Source of the DNA: Chitinophagaceae bacterium IBVUCB2
GTDB taxonomy: Bacteria > Bacteroidota > Bacteroidia > Chitinophagales > Chitinophagaceae
Length of the DNA stretch: 64,000 bases
Assembly (NCBI GenBank): GCA_002127295.1
Contig: NFUV01000003.1
Span: 186,001 to 250,000 of the forward strand
Direction of reading: 5' to 3'
The position numbers and the translations under genes are program-made. The notes beneath the pieces were generated by a model, which was given only the letters and a program-made list of their open reading frames with translations, had not been told where the DNA came from and did not search any database. Of the stretch, positions 1 to 9,600 are shown one piece after another; position 1 is the first letter of the stretch, and the number at the start of each line of letters is the position of its first letter.

Positions 1-309
1 GCTCCTGCATTGGCGAAAGCAACGATCGGCATTTCAATGAATGATGCTTCACAAATTGCCATGCAAAGTGCACAGGTTGTGTTGATGAATCATGGATTAA
101 AAAACTTGCCGACGGCATTAGGACTGGGAAAACACACTTACCTCACCATCAAACAAAATTTATTCTGGGCATTTGCTTATAATATTGTTGCGATTCCTGT
201 AGCGGCATTGGGTTTCCTTACTCCCACATTTGGTGCATTAGTAATGGGATTAAGTGACGTTGTTCTTGCTATAAATTCTGGCCGCCTCTTCGTAAAAAAA
301 GTAGTGTAA
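1..309 (+). CDS. P-type metal-transporting ATPase, C-terminal fragment
   Basis: The gene enters from the left edge, so only the last 102 residues are present. The first residues read APALAKATIGISM, the end of the conserved GDGxNDAPAL hinge motif of P-type ATPases. After it come the QSAQVVLM segment and two hydrophobic membrane helices (around LFWAFAYNIVAIPVAALG and FGALVMGLSDVVLAIN), the usual C-terminal end of heavy-metal P1B pumps. In that family the protein uses ATP to export Cu, Ag or similar ions across the inner membrane. The metal-selecting CPC motif lies outside the window, so the substrate cannot be stated. recQ starts 15 bases downstream on the same strand. Confidence 0.85.
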   Translation, partial: APALAKATIGISMNDASQIAMQSAQVVLMNHGLKNLPTALGLGKHTYLTIKQNLFWAFAYNIVAIPVAALGFLTPTFGALVMGLSDVVLAINSGRLFVKKVV

Positions 310-324
310 ATTCACACTTATACG

Positions 325-2232
325 ATGCAGGATATAAAATCAATATTGAAAAAATATTGGGGCTTTGATGTTTTTCGTCCATTACAAGAAGAGGTGATTA
401 ATGCTGTAATTGATGGAAAAGATACGCTGGCACTAATGCCAACTGGTGGTGGAAAATCGTTATGCTACCAGGTTCCTGCAATGGCAAAGGATGGAATGTG
501 TTTGGTGATTTCTCCACTGATCGCATTAATGAAAGACCAGGTAGAAAGTTTGCGTAGAAAAAATATAACCGCACTTTCCATTTTTTCGGGCATGAGCCGA
601 AAAGAAGTCATCAATACATTTAAAGTTGCTACCGAAAGTAATTGTAAGTTCCTATACGTTTCACCTGAACGATTAGAAACTAGTTTATTTAAAGAATACT
701 TACCCGGGCTTGATATAACATTAATTGCAGTAGATGAGGCGCATTGTATTTCGCAATGGGGATATGATTTTCGTCCGCCTTACTTGCGGATAGCAAAACT
801 AAGAGAGGAACTTCCAGATGTACCGATACTTGCATTAACGGCTTCTGCTACGCCAGTCGTTCAAAAAGATATTTGTCAAAATCTTGAGTTCAGCAACCCC
901 GAAATATTCCGTCAGTCGTTTGAAAGATCCAATCTTTCTTACAGCAGTTTTAAAGTTGATTCAAAGGTCAATAAGATCCTTGAGATAATTAAAAAGGTAC
1001 CCGGCTCTTCCATTGTGTATTGCAAGAGCCGTAAGCGAACAAAAGAAATTAGTGATTTACTCAGACTACAAAACATTTCCGCTGATTTTTATCATGCCGG
1101 ATTGGCACAGGAAGAAAGAAGTAAAAAGCAGGAAGACTGGATCAATAATAAAACAAGAGTAATTGTTTGCACCAATGCATTTGGAATGGGTATTGACAAG
1201 CCAGATGTAAGAACCGTAGTGCATGCAGATGTTCCTGATTGTTTGGAAAATTATTACCAGGAAGCTGGCCGAGCAGGAAGAGATGGTAAAACTTCTTATG
1301 CAGTTTTATTATATGATGAAAGGGATTTACGGGAGTTGGATGAAATGGCATCGTTGCGTTTTCCTTCTATAGAAGATATCCGAAATGTTTATCAATCCGT
1401 TGCCAATTATCTTCAATTACCAATTGGCACTGCCGGAGAGAGCCAATATTATGATTTTGACATTACAGATTTTCTGAAAAAATTCAATTTAACCAGTCAT
1501 ACTGCTTTGTATTCGATTAAAGCATTGGAACAGGAAGGCTGGCTGGCATTGAACGAACAAGTGTTTCTTCCTTCGTTTATAATGTTTACTACTAACAGAG
1601 AACATCTCGCCAATATAGAGAAGGATCAGCCTCAACAGGATTTATTGATAAAAACTTTGCTCCGTTCCTATGGAGGAATTTTTGACCAGCCTTCATCGAT
1701 TTCAGAGAAAATGATTGCTGGGCTCATAAAAAAAGATAGCGAAGAAGTACAACAACAGTTGTTGCAATTGCATCATGCCGGTATTATTGATTATCAGCCG
1801 CAGAAAGATAAACCACAGTTAGTGTTACTTCGCAACCGGATGAAGGCGGAGGAGATAACCATTGACATGGTGGCTTATAATAAAAGAAAGGAACAGTTTC
1901 AGCAGCGGATGAAACAAATGATTACCTATGTAAAAGAAGAAGGAGAATGCCGCAGCCGAATTATTGGTAAGTATTTTGGGGACAGCAAAATAAAAACTTG
2001 TGGTATTTGCGATAATTGCCTGAAACAAAAAGCTACGACACTTTCCAAAGAGGAATTTGAAACAATTCATCATCGCATACTGAATACGATAAAGTATGAA
2101 TCGCTGCACACAAAAGACCTACTGCAAAAATTAAACGGTATTAAAAAAGAAAAAGCCTGGAAGGTGATAGAATTCCTCCAGGCAGAAAATAAGATTGAAA
2201 TGGATGCAGGTGGCTGGGTGAAATTAAAATAA
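325..2232 (+). CDS. recQ: ATP-dependent DNA helicase RecQ
   Basis: 635 aa superfamily 2 helicase that unwinds DNA 3' to 5' in recombination and fork repair. Visible motifs are Walker A PTGGGKS (residues 39-45), the DEAH box in AVDEAHCISQWG (about 137), motif VI QEAGRAGRDG (about 311-320), and a zinc-binding RQC cysteine set CRSR...CGICDNC (about 542-564) followed by a winged-helix region. The last 70 residues (HHRILNTIKYES onwards) do not look like an HRDC domain. Length is close to the family norm of about 600 aa. The 3' end overlaps the convergent HerA-like gene by 9 bases. No Shine-Dalgarno sequence is visible before the ATG. Confidence 0.96.
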   Translation: MQDIKSILKKYWGFDVFRPLQEEVINAVIDGKDTLALMPTGGGKSLCYQVPAMAKDGMCLVISPLIALMKDQVESLRRKNITALSIFSGMSRKEVINTFKVATESNCKFLYVSPERLETSLFKEYLPGLDITLIAVDEAHCISQWGYDFRPPYLRIAKLREELPDVPILALTASATPVVQKDICQNLEFSNPEIFRQSFERSNLSYSSFKVDSKVNKILEIIKKVPGSSIVYCKSRKRTKEISDLLRLQNISADFYHAGLAQEERSKKQEDWINNKTRVIVCTNAFGMGIDKPDVRTVVHADVPDCLENYYQEAGRAGRDGKTSYAVLLYDERDLRELDEMASLRFPSIEDIRNVYQSVANYLQLPIGTAGESQYYDFDITDFLKKFNLTSHTALYSIKALEQEGWLALNEQVFLPSFIMFTTNREHLANIEKDQPQQDLLIKTLLRSYGGIFDQPSSISEKMIAGLIKKDSEEVQQQLLQLHHAGIIDYQPQKDKPQLVLLRNRMKAEEITIDMVAYNKRKEQFQQRMKQMITYVKEEGECRSRIIGKYFGDSKIKTCGICDNCLKQKATTLSKEEFETIHHRILNTIKYESLHTKDLLQKLNGIKKEKAWKVIEFLQAENKIEMDAGGWVKLK

Positions 2233-3756
2233 ACTCTTCCGGCTTCGACTTCTTCCACCAAGCCCTAATACTCCAAGCAATGTTCTAACAATAGTATTTC
2301 CGGCAGTTCTCGTCATACTTTTTACAGTAGGGTCATCAAAAATGCTTTTCTCCTTCTTCGCAGGCTTTGGCTTCTCTTTTTCTTCCGGTTCCCTTTTGGC
2401 AGCATCTTCCAGTTTCTCCGTTAGTATTTCATAAGCACTTTTGCTGTCTATAACTTCATTGTATTTAGCTGCAATTTTAGATTTTGCCACCAGGCTATCA
2501 ATTTCTCCATCACTTAAAATATCCATCCGGCTTTGTGGCGGACGAATCATACAATGAGCCAACGGTGTAGGAATTCCTTTTTCATTTAATATAGTAACTA
2601 ATGCTTCCCCGGTCCCAAGCTGTGTAATTAGATCTTCTGTTTTATAAAATTCTGTTTCGGGATAGTTCTCTGAAGTTTGTTTAATTACTTTTCTATCTGC
2701 AGCAGTGAATGCCCGTAAAGCATGTTGCACTTTCAATCCCAGTTGCGCCAACACTGAGGCTGGAACATCCATTGGGTTTTGTGTACAGAAATAAATTCCA
2801 ATTCCTTTAGACCGGATGAGTTTAATGATCGTTTCGATTTGTTGCAGCAATGCATCATTTGCCTCCTGGAAAATTAAATGTGCTTCATCAATGAACATGA
2901 CCAGTTTTGGTTTATCCATATCACCTTCTTCCGGGCAAGTGGCGTATAACTCAGCCAATAATTGCAGCATAAAAGTTGAAAACAATTTGGGTCTGTCCTG
3001 CAGATCCGTCACCCGTACAATAGAGATCATTCCCTTTCCATCATCATTAATACGCATCAGGTCATCCACTTCAAAGCTTTTTTCGCCAAAGAAAACATCT
3101 GCACCCTGTTGTTGCAGTTCAATCACCTTTCTTAATATTGTTCCGGTAGATGTTGTTGAAATTTTTCCATAGGTCTTTTCCAACTCTGTTTTTCCTTCAT
3201 CACTTACATATTGCAATACTTTGATAAAATCTTTCAGATCGAGCAATGGCAGTTTGTTGTCATCGCAATATTTAAATATCATGGCTACAAATCCGCCCTG
3301 CGTATCATTCAATCCTAATATTTTGGATAACAAGACCGGTCCAAATTCACTCACCGTTGCCCGAAGCTTTGCACCTTTTTCATTACTGAGTGTAAGCAAA
3401 TCGGTTGGGTAAGCGGTAGGTTTAAATTCAATTGCTAATTTCTGGCAACGCTCAGTTATCTTATCATTTACTGTTCCTGCCGCAGCAATGCCACTTAAGT
3501 CGCCTTTTATATCCATCATCACCACAGGAATACTTGCATCGCTTAACCCTTCCGCAAGTACCTGCAATGTTTTTGTTTTTCCGGTACCAGTAGCACCGGC
3601 AATCAGTCCATGCCGGTTCAAGGTTTTAAAAGGCACTACTACATCCGCACCAGCTACAACATTACCATCCAACATGGCACACCCAAGCTTAAATGATTCA
3701 CCTTTGAATGTGTAGCCGCTTTTAATTGTTTCAAGAAATTTCTCAGTGTCTGCCAT
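2224..3756 (-). CDS. HerA-like / DUF853 (YjgR family) P-loop ATPase
   Basis: About 510 aa soluble ATPase of the HerA/FtsK-like fold. Walker A is GATGTGKT near residues 54-61, followed by VVMMDIKGDLSG; Walker B is VMFIDEAHLIF in the middle. The C-terminal 60 residues are Lys/Glu-rich, then carry TRTAGNTIVRTLLGVLGLGG, a tail typical of DUF853 proteins. The biochemical role of this family is not established; DNA translocation is only suggested by similarity to HerA. I chose the ATG at 3756 (MADTEKFL); an in-frame TTG lies two codons upstream. It converges on recQ with a 9-base overlap. Confidence 0.88.
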   Translation of the reverse strand: MADTEKFLETIKSGYTFKGESFKLGCAMLDGNVVAGADVVVPFKTLNRHGLIAGATGTGKTKTLQVLAEGLSDASIPVVMMDIKGDLSGIAAAGTVNDKITERCQKLAIEFKPTAYPTDLLTLSNEKGAKLRATVSEFGPVLLSKILGLNDTQGGFVAMIFKYCDDNKLPLLDLKDFIKVLQYVSDEGKTELEKTYGKISTTSTGTILRKVIELQQQGADVFFGEKSFEVDDLMRINDDGKGMISIVRVTDLQDRPKLFSTFMLQLLAELYATCPEEGDMDKPKLVMFIDEAHLIFQEANDALLQQIETIIKLIRSKGIGIYFCTQNPMDVPASVLAQLGLKVQHALRAFTAADRKVIKQTSENYPETEFYKTEDLITQLGTGEALVTILNEKGIPTPLAHCMIRPPQSRMDILSDGEIDSLVAKSKIAAKYNEVIDSKSAYEILTEKLEDAAKREPEEKEKPKPAKKEKSIFDDPTVKSMTRTAGNTIVRTLLGVLGLGGRSRSRKSLF

Positions 3757-4003
3757 TGTCAAACTATTTTGGTTGAAAGTTAAATGAAAAGTTTTGGTTG
3801 TTGTAGTTCTTACCCATCAAATCAATAGCAGCAAGGATAAATTATTCGGGTTTCGGGTGGCATGGCACAGTTTTTTATATACTAAGCGAAAGCCGAGAGC
3901 AAAAGGGCTGAAACAGAAGGGATTTAACAAAATATTCGTCCCATATTCTTTAACCCCCGAAATGCTTTAACTTTATTTGTCACCAATATAAAATCACCAG
4001 ATT

Positions 4004-4699
4004 ATGGATACTAAGAAACCTAAAATTTTGTTGTGCGAAGATGACCCGAACCTTGGAAGTGTATTGAAGAATTATCTTGAATTAAATGATTATGATGTAA
4101 CGCTGGAAAGAGATGGCCGTCTTGGCCTGGCTGCTTTTCAACGGGAAAAATTTGACCTCTGTTTGCTGGATGTAATGATGCCGAATATGGACGGATTTAC
4201 CCTGGCTGAAGAAATAAGAGATATTGACCCGGATGTACCTTTATTCTTTTTGAGTGCTAAAACCATGAAAGAAGATGTTATACAAGGTTACAAACTCGGG
4301 GCCGATGATTATATCACCAAACCTTTTGACAGCGAAGTGCTGTTGTTGAAAATAAAAGCGATTCTAAAAAGAAACGAAGAACAGAACAGAGAAAGTGAGA
4401 ATAAAGAGTTCGATCTTTCTACTTATCACTTTAATCCAAAATTGCGCCAGTTAACGCACAATGGAATTACACAAACACTATCTCCAAAGGAAAATGAATT
4501 GTTGAAAATGTTGGCGGAGCATTTGAATGACTTGTTACCAAGGGAGCAAGCATTAAAGAAGATCTGGGGCAGCGATACTTATTTCAATGGCCGTAGTATG
4601 GATGTGTATATTGCCAAGCTTCGCAAATATCTAAAAGATGATGAGAAGATTGAGATTGTGAATATTCATGGAAATGGATTCAGGTTGGTAGTACAGTAA
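4004..4699 (+). CDS. OmpR/PhoB-family two-component response regulator
   Basis: 231 aa. The N-terminal receiver domain (1-120) has the acidic pocket CEDD (11-14), the phosphoacceptor Asp56 in LLDVMMP and the switch Lys in ITKPFD (about 106). The C-terminal winged helix (about 135-231) has the OmpR pattern LSPKENELLKML...MDVYIAKLRKYL...IVNIHGNGFRLV. Phosphorylation by a partner histidine kinase would control DNA binding. No kinase gene lies in the window, so it is an orphan here. A strong hairpin terminator follows at 4736, giving a single-gene transcript. The 241-base gap upstream, shared with the divergent ATPase gene, must hold the promoter, but I see no clear consensus. Confidence 0.94.
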   Translation: MDTKKPKILLCEDDPNLGSVLKNYLELNDYDVTLERDGRLGLAAFQREKFDLCLLDVMMPNMDGFTLAEEIRDIDPDVPLFFLSAKTMKEDVIQGYKLGADDYITKPFDSEVLLLKIKAILKRNEEQNRESENKEFDLSTYHFNPKLRQLTHNGITQTLSPKENELLKMLAEHLNDLLPREQALKKIWGSDTYFNGRSMDVYIAKLRKYLKDDEKIEIVNIHGNGFRLVVQ

Positions 4700-4735
4700 T
4701 TGATGTGCAGATTCGTTGATTTTAAAATATACAGG

Positions 4736-4764
4736 TGGATGCTTAAACGAGCATCCATTTTTTT
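4736..4764 (+). terminator. Rho-independent terminator of the response regulator gene
   Basis: TGGATGCT (4736-4743) pairs perfectly with AGCATCCA (4750-4757) across a 6-base loop and is followed by seven T. It overlaps the last bases of the convergent ruvB gene. Confidence 0.85.
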
Positions 4765-5791
4765 ATGAGAATAATGTACCCGTTCCGCTGGGTTTATTTT
4801 TTCCCAAATGATTGTACGCTTTTTCGGTTGCTTCTCTTCCGCGGGGTGTTCGTTGTAAAAATCCTTCTTGTATTAGGAAAGGTTCATACACTTCTTCCAA
4901 AGTTCCCGATTCTTCTCCAACTGCAGTAGCAATGGTGGTGATACCAACTGGTCCTCCTTTAAATTTATCGATGATGGTTGAGAGAATGCGATTGTCCATA
5001 TCATCCAATCCATGTTCATCTACATTCAATGCTTTTAAAGCATGTTGAGTAATGCCAAAATCAATTTGCCCGTCATTTAGCACTTGTGCAAAATCTCTTA
5101 CTCTTCGCAGTAATCCATTTGCAATTCTTGGAGTGCCCCTGCTACGCCGGCCAATTTCTTCTACAGCTTCTTTTGAAATTTTTGTTACTAAAATTCCCGC
5201 AGATCGATGAATGATCTTATTTAAGATAGCTGAAGTATAATATTCAAGTCTTGATTTGATGGCAAATCTTGAAAGCAATGGTGCCGTCAATAACCCACTC
5301 CTTGTAGTGGCGCCTATCAATGTAAAGGGATTAAGATTGATTTGAATACTCCTGGCATTCGGACCACTGTCAATCATGATATCAATCCGATAATCCTCCA
5401 TCGCTGCGTACAAATATTCTTCTACAACAGTACTTAAACGATGAATCTCATCAATAAATAATACATCATTGGGTTCAAGACTGGTGAGTAACCCCGCTAG
5501 ATCACCAGCTTTTTCAATAACAGGCCCAGAAGTTTCTTTAATATTTACGCCAAGTTCATTGGCAACAATTCTTGATAAAGTTGTTTTACCCAAGCCCGGA
5601 GGGCCATGAAATAACACATGGTCTAATGCTTCACCCCTAATTTTTGCAGCTTTAATAAATATGCGGAGGTTTTCAATAATCTGGTCTTGCCCGGAAAAAT
5701 CTGCTATAGCTGCCGGCCGGATAGAGTTTTCAAAAACAGCATCCGCAGCTACCATATTTTCTTTATCACTATTCAGATTCGGATTTGCCAT
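4763..5791 (-). CDS. ruvB: Holliday junction branch migration helicase RuvB
   Basis: 342 aa AAA+ motor that drives branch migration of Holliday junctions with RuvA and RuvC. Walker A is GPPGLGKT (63-70), Walker [10 protein letters not shown], sensor 1 in IGATTRSG, and the arginine-finger/sensor region in [16 protein letters not shown]; a C-terminal winged helix ends in [13 protein letters not shown]. Length matches the family (about 340 aa). It lies 43 bases downstream of the M23 peptidase gene and is probably co-transcribed with it. ruvC is in the same window at 39.5 kb but is not linked; ruvA is not seen. Confidence 0.97.
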   Translation of the reverse strand: MANPNLNSDKENMVAADAVFENSIRPAAIADFSGQDQIIENLRIFIKAAKIRGEALDHVLFHGPPGLGKTTLSRIVANELGVNIKETSGPVIEKAGDLAGLLTSLEPNDVLFIDEIHRLSTVVEEYLYAAMEDYRIDIMIDSGPNARSIQINLNPFTLIGATTRSGLLTAPLLSRFAIKSRLEYYTSAILNKIIHRSAGILVTKISKEAVEEIGRRSRGTPRIANGLLRRVRDFAQVLNDGQIDFGITQHALKALNVDEHGLDDMDNRILSTIIDKFKGGPVGITTIATAVGEESGTLEEVYEPFLIQEGFLQRTPRGREATEKAYNHLGKNKPSGTGTLFS

Positions 5792-5834
5792 GCTGTAAAT
5801 TTAATCATACACAACGGTTCCCAGGATCAATTCA

Positions 5835-6542
5835 CTATAAGAATTTATTTAATTGTAAAATTATATCCGGATCAGGGCTATTGGCAAGCCATCTGTCTTG
5901 TTCAGAAAACTTACAAACTCCCGGGTAATCTCCTTTCCATTCACCAATATCAAGAATGATTTGAAAATGAAGATGTGGCGGCCAGCTTCCATTTTCTGCC
6001 GGTATTCCAAATTCGGCAAAAAAATCTCCTTTTTCAATCCGGTTACCCTCTTCAATATTTTTTATAGAATTAAGACTGAGATGCCCATACAATGTATAAA
6101 AGCTAAATGCATTTAATGAATGAGAAAGAATAATTGTTGCCCCATAATCACCAAATTGATTATTAAAAGCAAAGCTGTGTACAATTCCATCCAATGGAGC
6201 CATCACCGTTGTATTTGGTTTGCCCCATATATCTGTACCAAGATGTAAACGCCTTGGCTCATCTCCTGCTTCAATTGCATCAAACACCTTACTGATTCTA
6301 TAAACAGTTCTGTGTTCAGCATAGCCACCGATTCCATAGCGGGCATTTGCTTTACTAAGTTGTTGATTAATGTAAGCTGTAAATTTTGAGGTGTCTCCTA
6401 AATCCGTTTCAATCAGTGCGGCTTTATTTTCAGTAAAATCTAGTTGTAGTAACCTGTCCTTGGGTGGTTCAAAGCGAACAACCGGGTGAAAAAGATGCTG
6501 GTTTGCTTTTGCTATTTCCTTGAAAGCAGTAAGTGATGTCAT
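5835..6542 (-). CDS. M23-family (LytM-type) peptidase domain protein
   Basis: 235 aa. The zinc site of M23 endopeptidases is complete: His/Asp in LHLGTDIWG, the catalytic YGHLS, and the terminal HLHF. Family members cut peptide cross-links in peptidoglycan. No signal peptide or membrane segment is visible (start MTSLTAFKEIAKANQHLFHP), so a cytoplasmic or non-classical location, or a non-wall substrate, is possible. The N-terminal 90 residues are not recognised. It is followed closely by ruvB. Confidence 0.82.
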   Translation of the reverse strand: MTSLTAFKEIAKANQHLFHPVVRFEPPKDRLLQLDFTENKAALIETDLGDTSKFTAYINQQLSKANARYGIGGYAEHRTVYRISKVFDAIEAGDEPRRLHLGTDIWGKPNTTVMAPLDGIVHSFAFNNQFGDYGATIILSHSLNAFSFYTLYGHLSLNSIKNIEEGNRIEKGDFFAEFGIPAENGSWPPHLHFQIILDIGEWKGDYPGVCKFSEQDRWLANSPDPDIILQLNKFL

Positions 6543-6575
6543 ACAATAATAAAGTTAGTGCCTAAATAAAGAATC

Positions 6576-6604
6576 AAAAAAGGCATCCCGAAATCGGGAT
6601 GCCT
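6576..6604 (-). terminator. Rho-independent terminator after the 1494-aa secreted protein gene
   Basis: AGGCATCCCG (6581-6590) and CGGGATGCCT (6595-6604) form a perfect 10-bp stem with an AAAT loop. Read on the minus strand, the stem is followed by a T run. Confidence 0.9.
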
Positions 6605-6630
6605 GTAGATATGTAATTAATAATATTCTC

Positions 6631-9600
6631 TTATTGTCTTCCAATAACAACCGGGAAGGTCTTCTCAGAAGTTCTTGCACCGCCATCATAGAAGAACCTC
6701 ACCATATAAGGTCCAGAAGGCAGTTTAGAAAGATCGATTGGTATTACTTGTCCGAATACCAGGTTGGTAAACGACTGCTTATGTACCAATTGACCTCCTG
6801 ATGAATACACTTGCATACCAAGGAATCCATAGAGTGTGCTATTGATCCTGATATTAAACTTACCATCATTTGGATTTGGATATAGTATTACAGCATTATC
6901 TCTTAACAAGTTGATTCTGCCGCAAGCCTGAGCATCTACCACTTTTGCAGTAATGGTAGTAGTGGAGACACAACCAGCTCCATTTGTATAGGTATAAGTA
7001 AGTGTATATGTACCTGCAGCTGTTGCAGATGGTACAAAGTTAGATCCGGAAACTCCAATACCACTCCATGTACCACCTGTAGGTGAACCAACTAAGGCAA
7101 TCGGGCCATCACTCAAACATATAGTAGCCGGCAATGCTGTAGCTGTAACCGGTGTACCTGCAGAAACTGTCAATGTTGCGCTATTGCTCGTAACAGATTG
7201 TCCGCAACTATTAGTAACAATTACACGATAAAGATTACCATTCATAGCAACCGTTACAGCAGGAATAGTAAATGAAGCAGTGAATGAACCACCTGTAGTC
7301 AGGTTAGTCCATGTGCTTCCGCCATTAGTGCTTACCTGCCATTGATAAATGGTTGGCGCAGGCGAGCCAGTTGCAGCAACTGTGAAGGTGGTTGGTAATC
7401 CTTCGCAAACAGTTCTGTTTGTGGGTTGTGTTGAAATTGTTGGTGTAGCTCCTATTACCAGAACAGCATTTGTTGATGTTACAGCTGGTGTACAAGTACC
7501 ACTTACAACAACTGTGTATGTTCCTGCATCAGCAGCAACAACTCCAATTAATGTTACACTGTTGGTAGTAACACCTGAAACCGAGCTACCTGAAGCCTGA
7601 AGACCGTTAACAAGATTAACACCGTTCTTCCGCCATTGATAAGTAAGACCAGTTCCCGTTGCAGCCACAGAATAAACAACATTAAATCCTGAACATATTG
7701 TTTGTGTAGCCGGGGCTGGTTGAGTTGTTATTGCAGGTAATGCATTTGTAGTAACATTGACCGTTGCAGAACCTGTACAACCTGATCTTGTTGCCGTTGC
7801 TGTATAACTGGTAACAGTAGCCGTAGTGGTTGCCGTTGGTTTTACATATACAGGTAAAATGGTTGGTGTTCCTGCTACATATGGTGTAGTACCGGCTGGA
7901 TTTGTAAATATTGTTCCGGCACCGCCTGCACCTGCTGTCCAGGTTACAGGAACAGGAATATTAAAGGTGATACTCCAACTTGTAATTGAACCTCCATCAA
8001 GATTAAACTGGTCATTTACAAATAATTTCCAGGCACCATTATAATCGGAAGTTGAACCAAGACTGGCAAGTGTTGGATTCACCTGGTTAACCGATCCTGG
8101 ACCTGGAGCAGGGAAAACATCCGGGCCCGCTGTATTCGTTGGTCGGTGAGTACCATCAACTAGTGGTGAAGGTGCAATAGCTGCAGCTGCGTCGTCAAAT
8201 GTTAGGTTGATATTAGTTATATCTGTTCCACCCCCTCTATCTGAAAGTAAAACAACATTTCCACCCGTGGGTGACTGAAGTAAAATATCCAAATCGCCTG
8301 GGAATGTATGCGAAACGCCGTTAAGCGTTACAGATTTAATAGTAACACCGGATGTAGGCAATCCTGTAACCACTAACGTTGATGGATAAGGATTTGCAGG
8401 CCCGGCTGTTGTTCCAATTGTAACCGCACCTCCACCTGTAACAGATTGTGGTACCGGAGGTGTAACTGTAGCAGTTAATTGCTGAATATCTCCATTGCAA
8501 ATAACTGGTGCTACAGGAGCAATTGTAACAACCGGAGTGGCATTTACAGTAACACTTAAATTACTTACTGCAGAACAACCTGCACCATCAGTAGAGGTTA
8601 ATACATATGTATGAACACCAGCTGGTATAGCAGTAACAGAAAAATTACCTGTTGCATTGTTAGGTCCTGTGGAAGCGTTTTGTACAATAGTACCAGGTCC
8701 GGTAAGAGTGTGTGTATAAAGATTGGTTTTGAAAATAGCCCAGTCAACTAACATACCAAGATCGCCTCCTGCATTGTCCGAAACTGTAAGTGTCCAGTTA
8801 CCTGCGACACAAGGGAATGTAAGACCAGCCCAGTTATGAGCAAAGCCCGGATTGCTTGCATCAGAAGGTTTGTATATTCCCGCTGGTATAAATCCAGCTG
8901 CCACACTTGCTTCAGGAATTATTGTGGCAGCAGCTATATCAAAAATGTATGCTGCAGGTGGTGGAGTAGCTGCATTACTTGTACCTAAATTATCAGTATT
9001 GCCACCCGGCGCTGCTGGAACACCAGGTCTGTCGAATACAAGTGTTGTACCACATGGCCCTGTCAACGTTATTCTTAAATCTCCTACCAAGGAGTGTCTC
9101 ATATTTAAACGCAATTTTAAATCTGATGCAGTGGTTATAGAGGAAGGAACATTCAATACAGAACTAACTCCAGCCGGGCTGTTATCAGGAATTGCAAGAT
9201 TAATGGTACCTGATTGTGCAAGAATAAGATTACCGCCTGAAGATGTACCCCCTGCAGTTCCGGTTATAGTTGTTGCGCCAAGAGAACACATTGAATTATT
9301 TGGTGTAGCAGTAGCAACTGTATGTGTAGTTTGATTAAGCGTTAAAACTGCAGCGCTGCTGGTTGCGTTACCACAAGGATTAGTTATAATAACACGATAC
9401 TGAAGACCATTCATGGGAAGTGTTACACCTGTAAGCGTTAAAGTTTGTAATGTTGCGCCTGAATAAATGCCGCCATTCACAATATTTACAAAAGTACCGG
9501 TGCTATTTTCCTGCCATTGATAAGTTGATGTAGAACCAGTGGATGCTACAGTAAAGCTTGTATTAGAACCAACACATGTATTTACGTTAACAGGATTGCT

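Noticed and set aside
8852-9334. Long open frame on the plus strand inside the 1494-aa gene
   Set aside because: It is antisense to a gene with clear domains; its composition (Val/Pro/Ala-rich, low complexity) is what the opposite strand of Thr/Gly/Ala-rich Ig-like repeats produces. The same applies to 17693-18295, 14750-15112 and 47620-48066.
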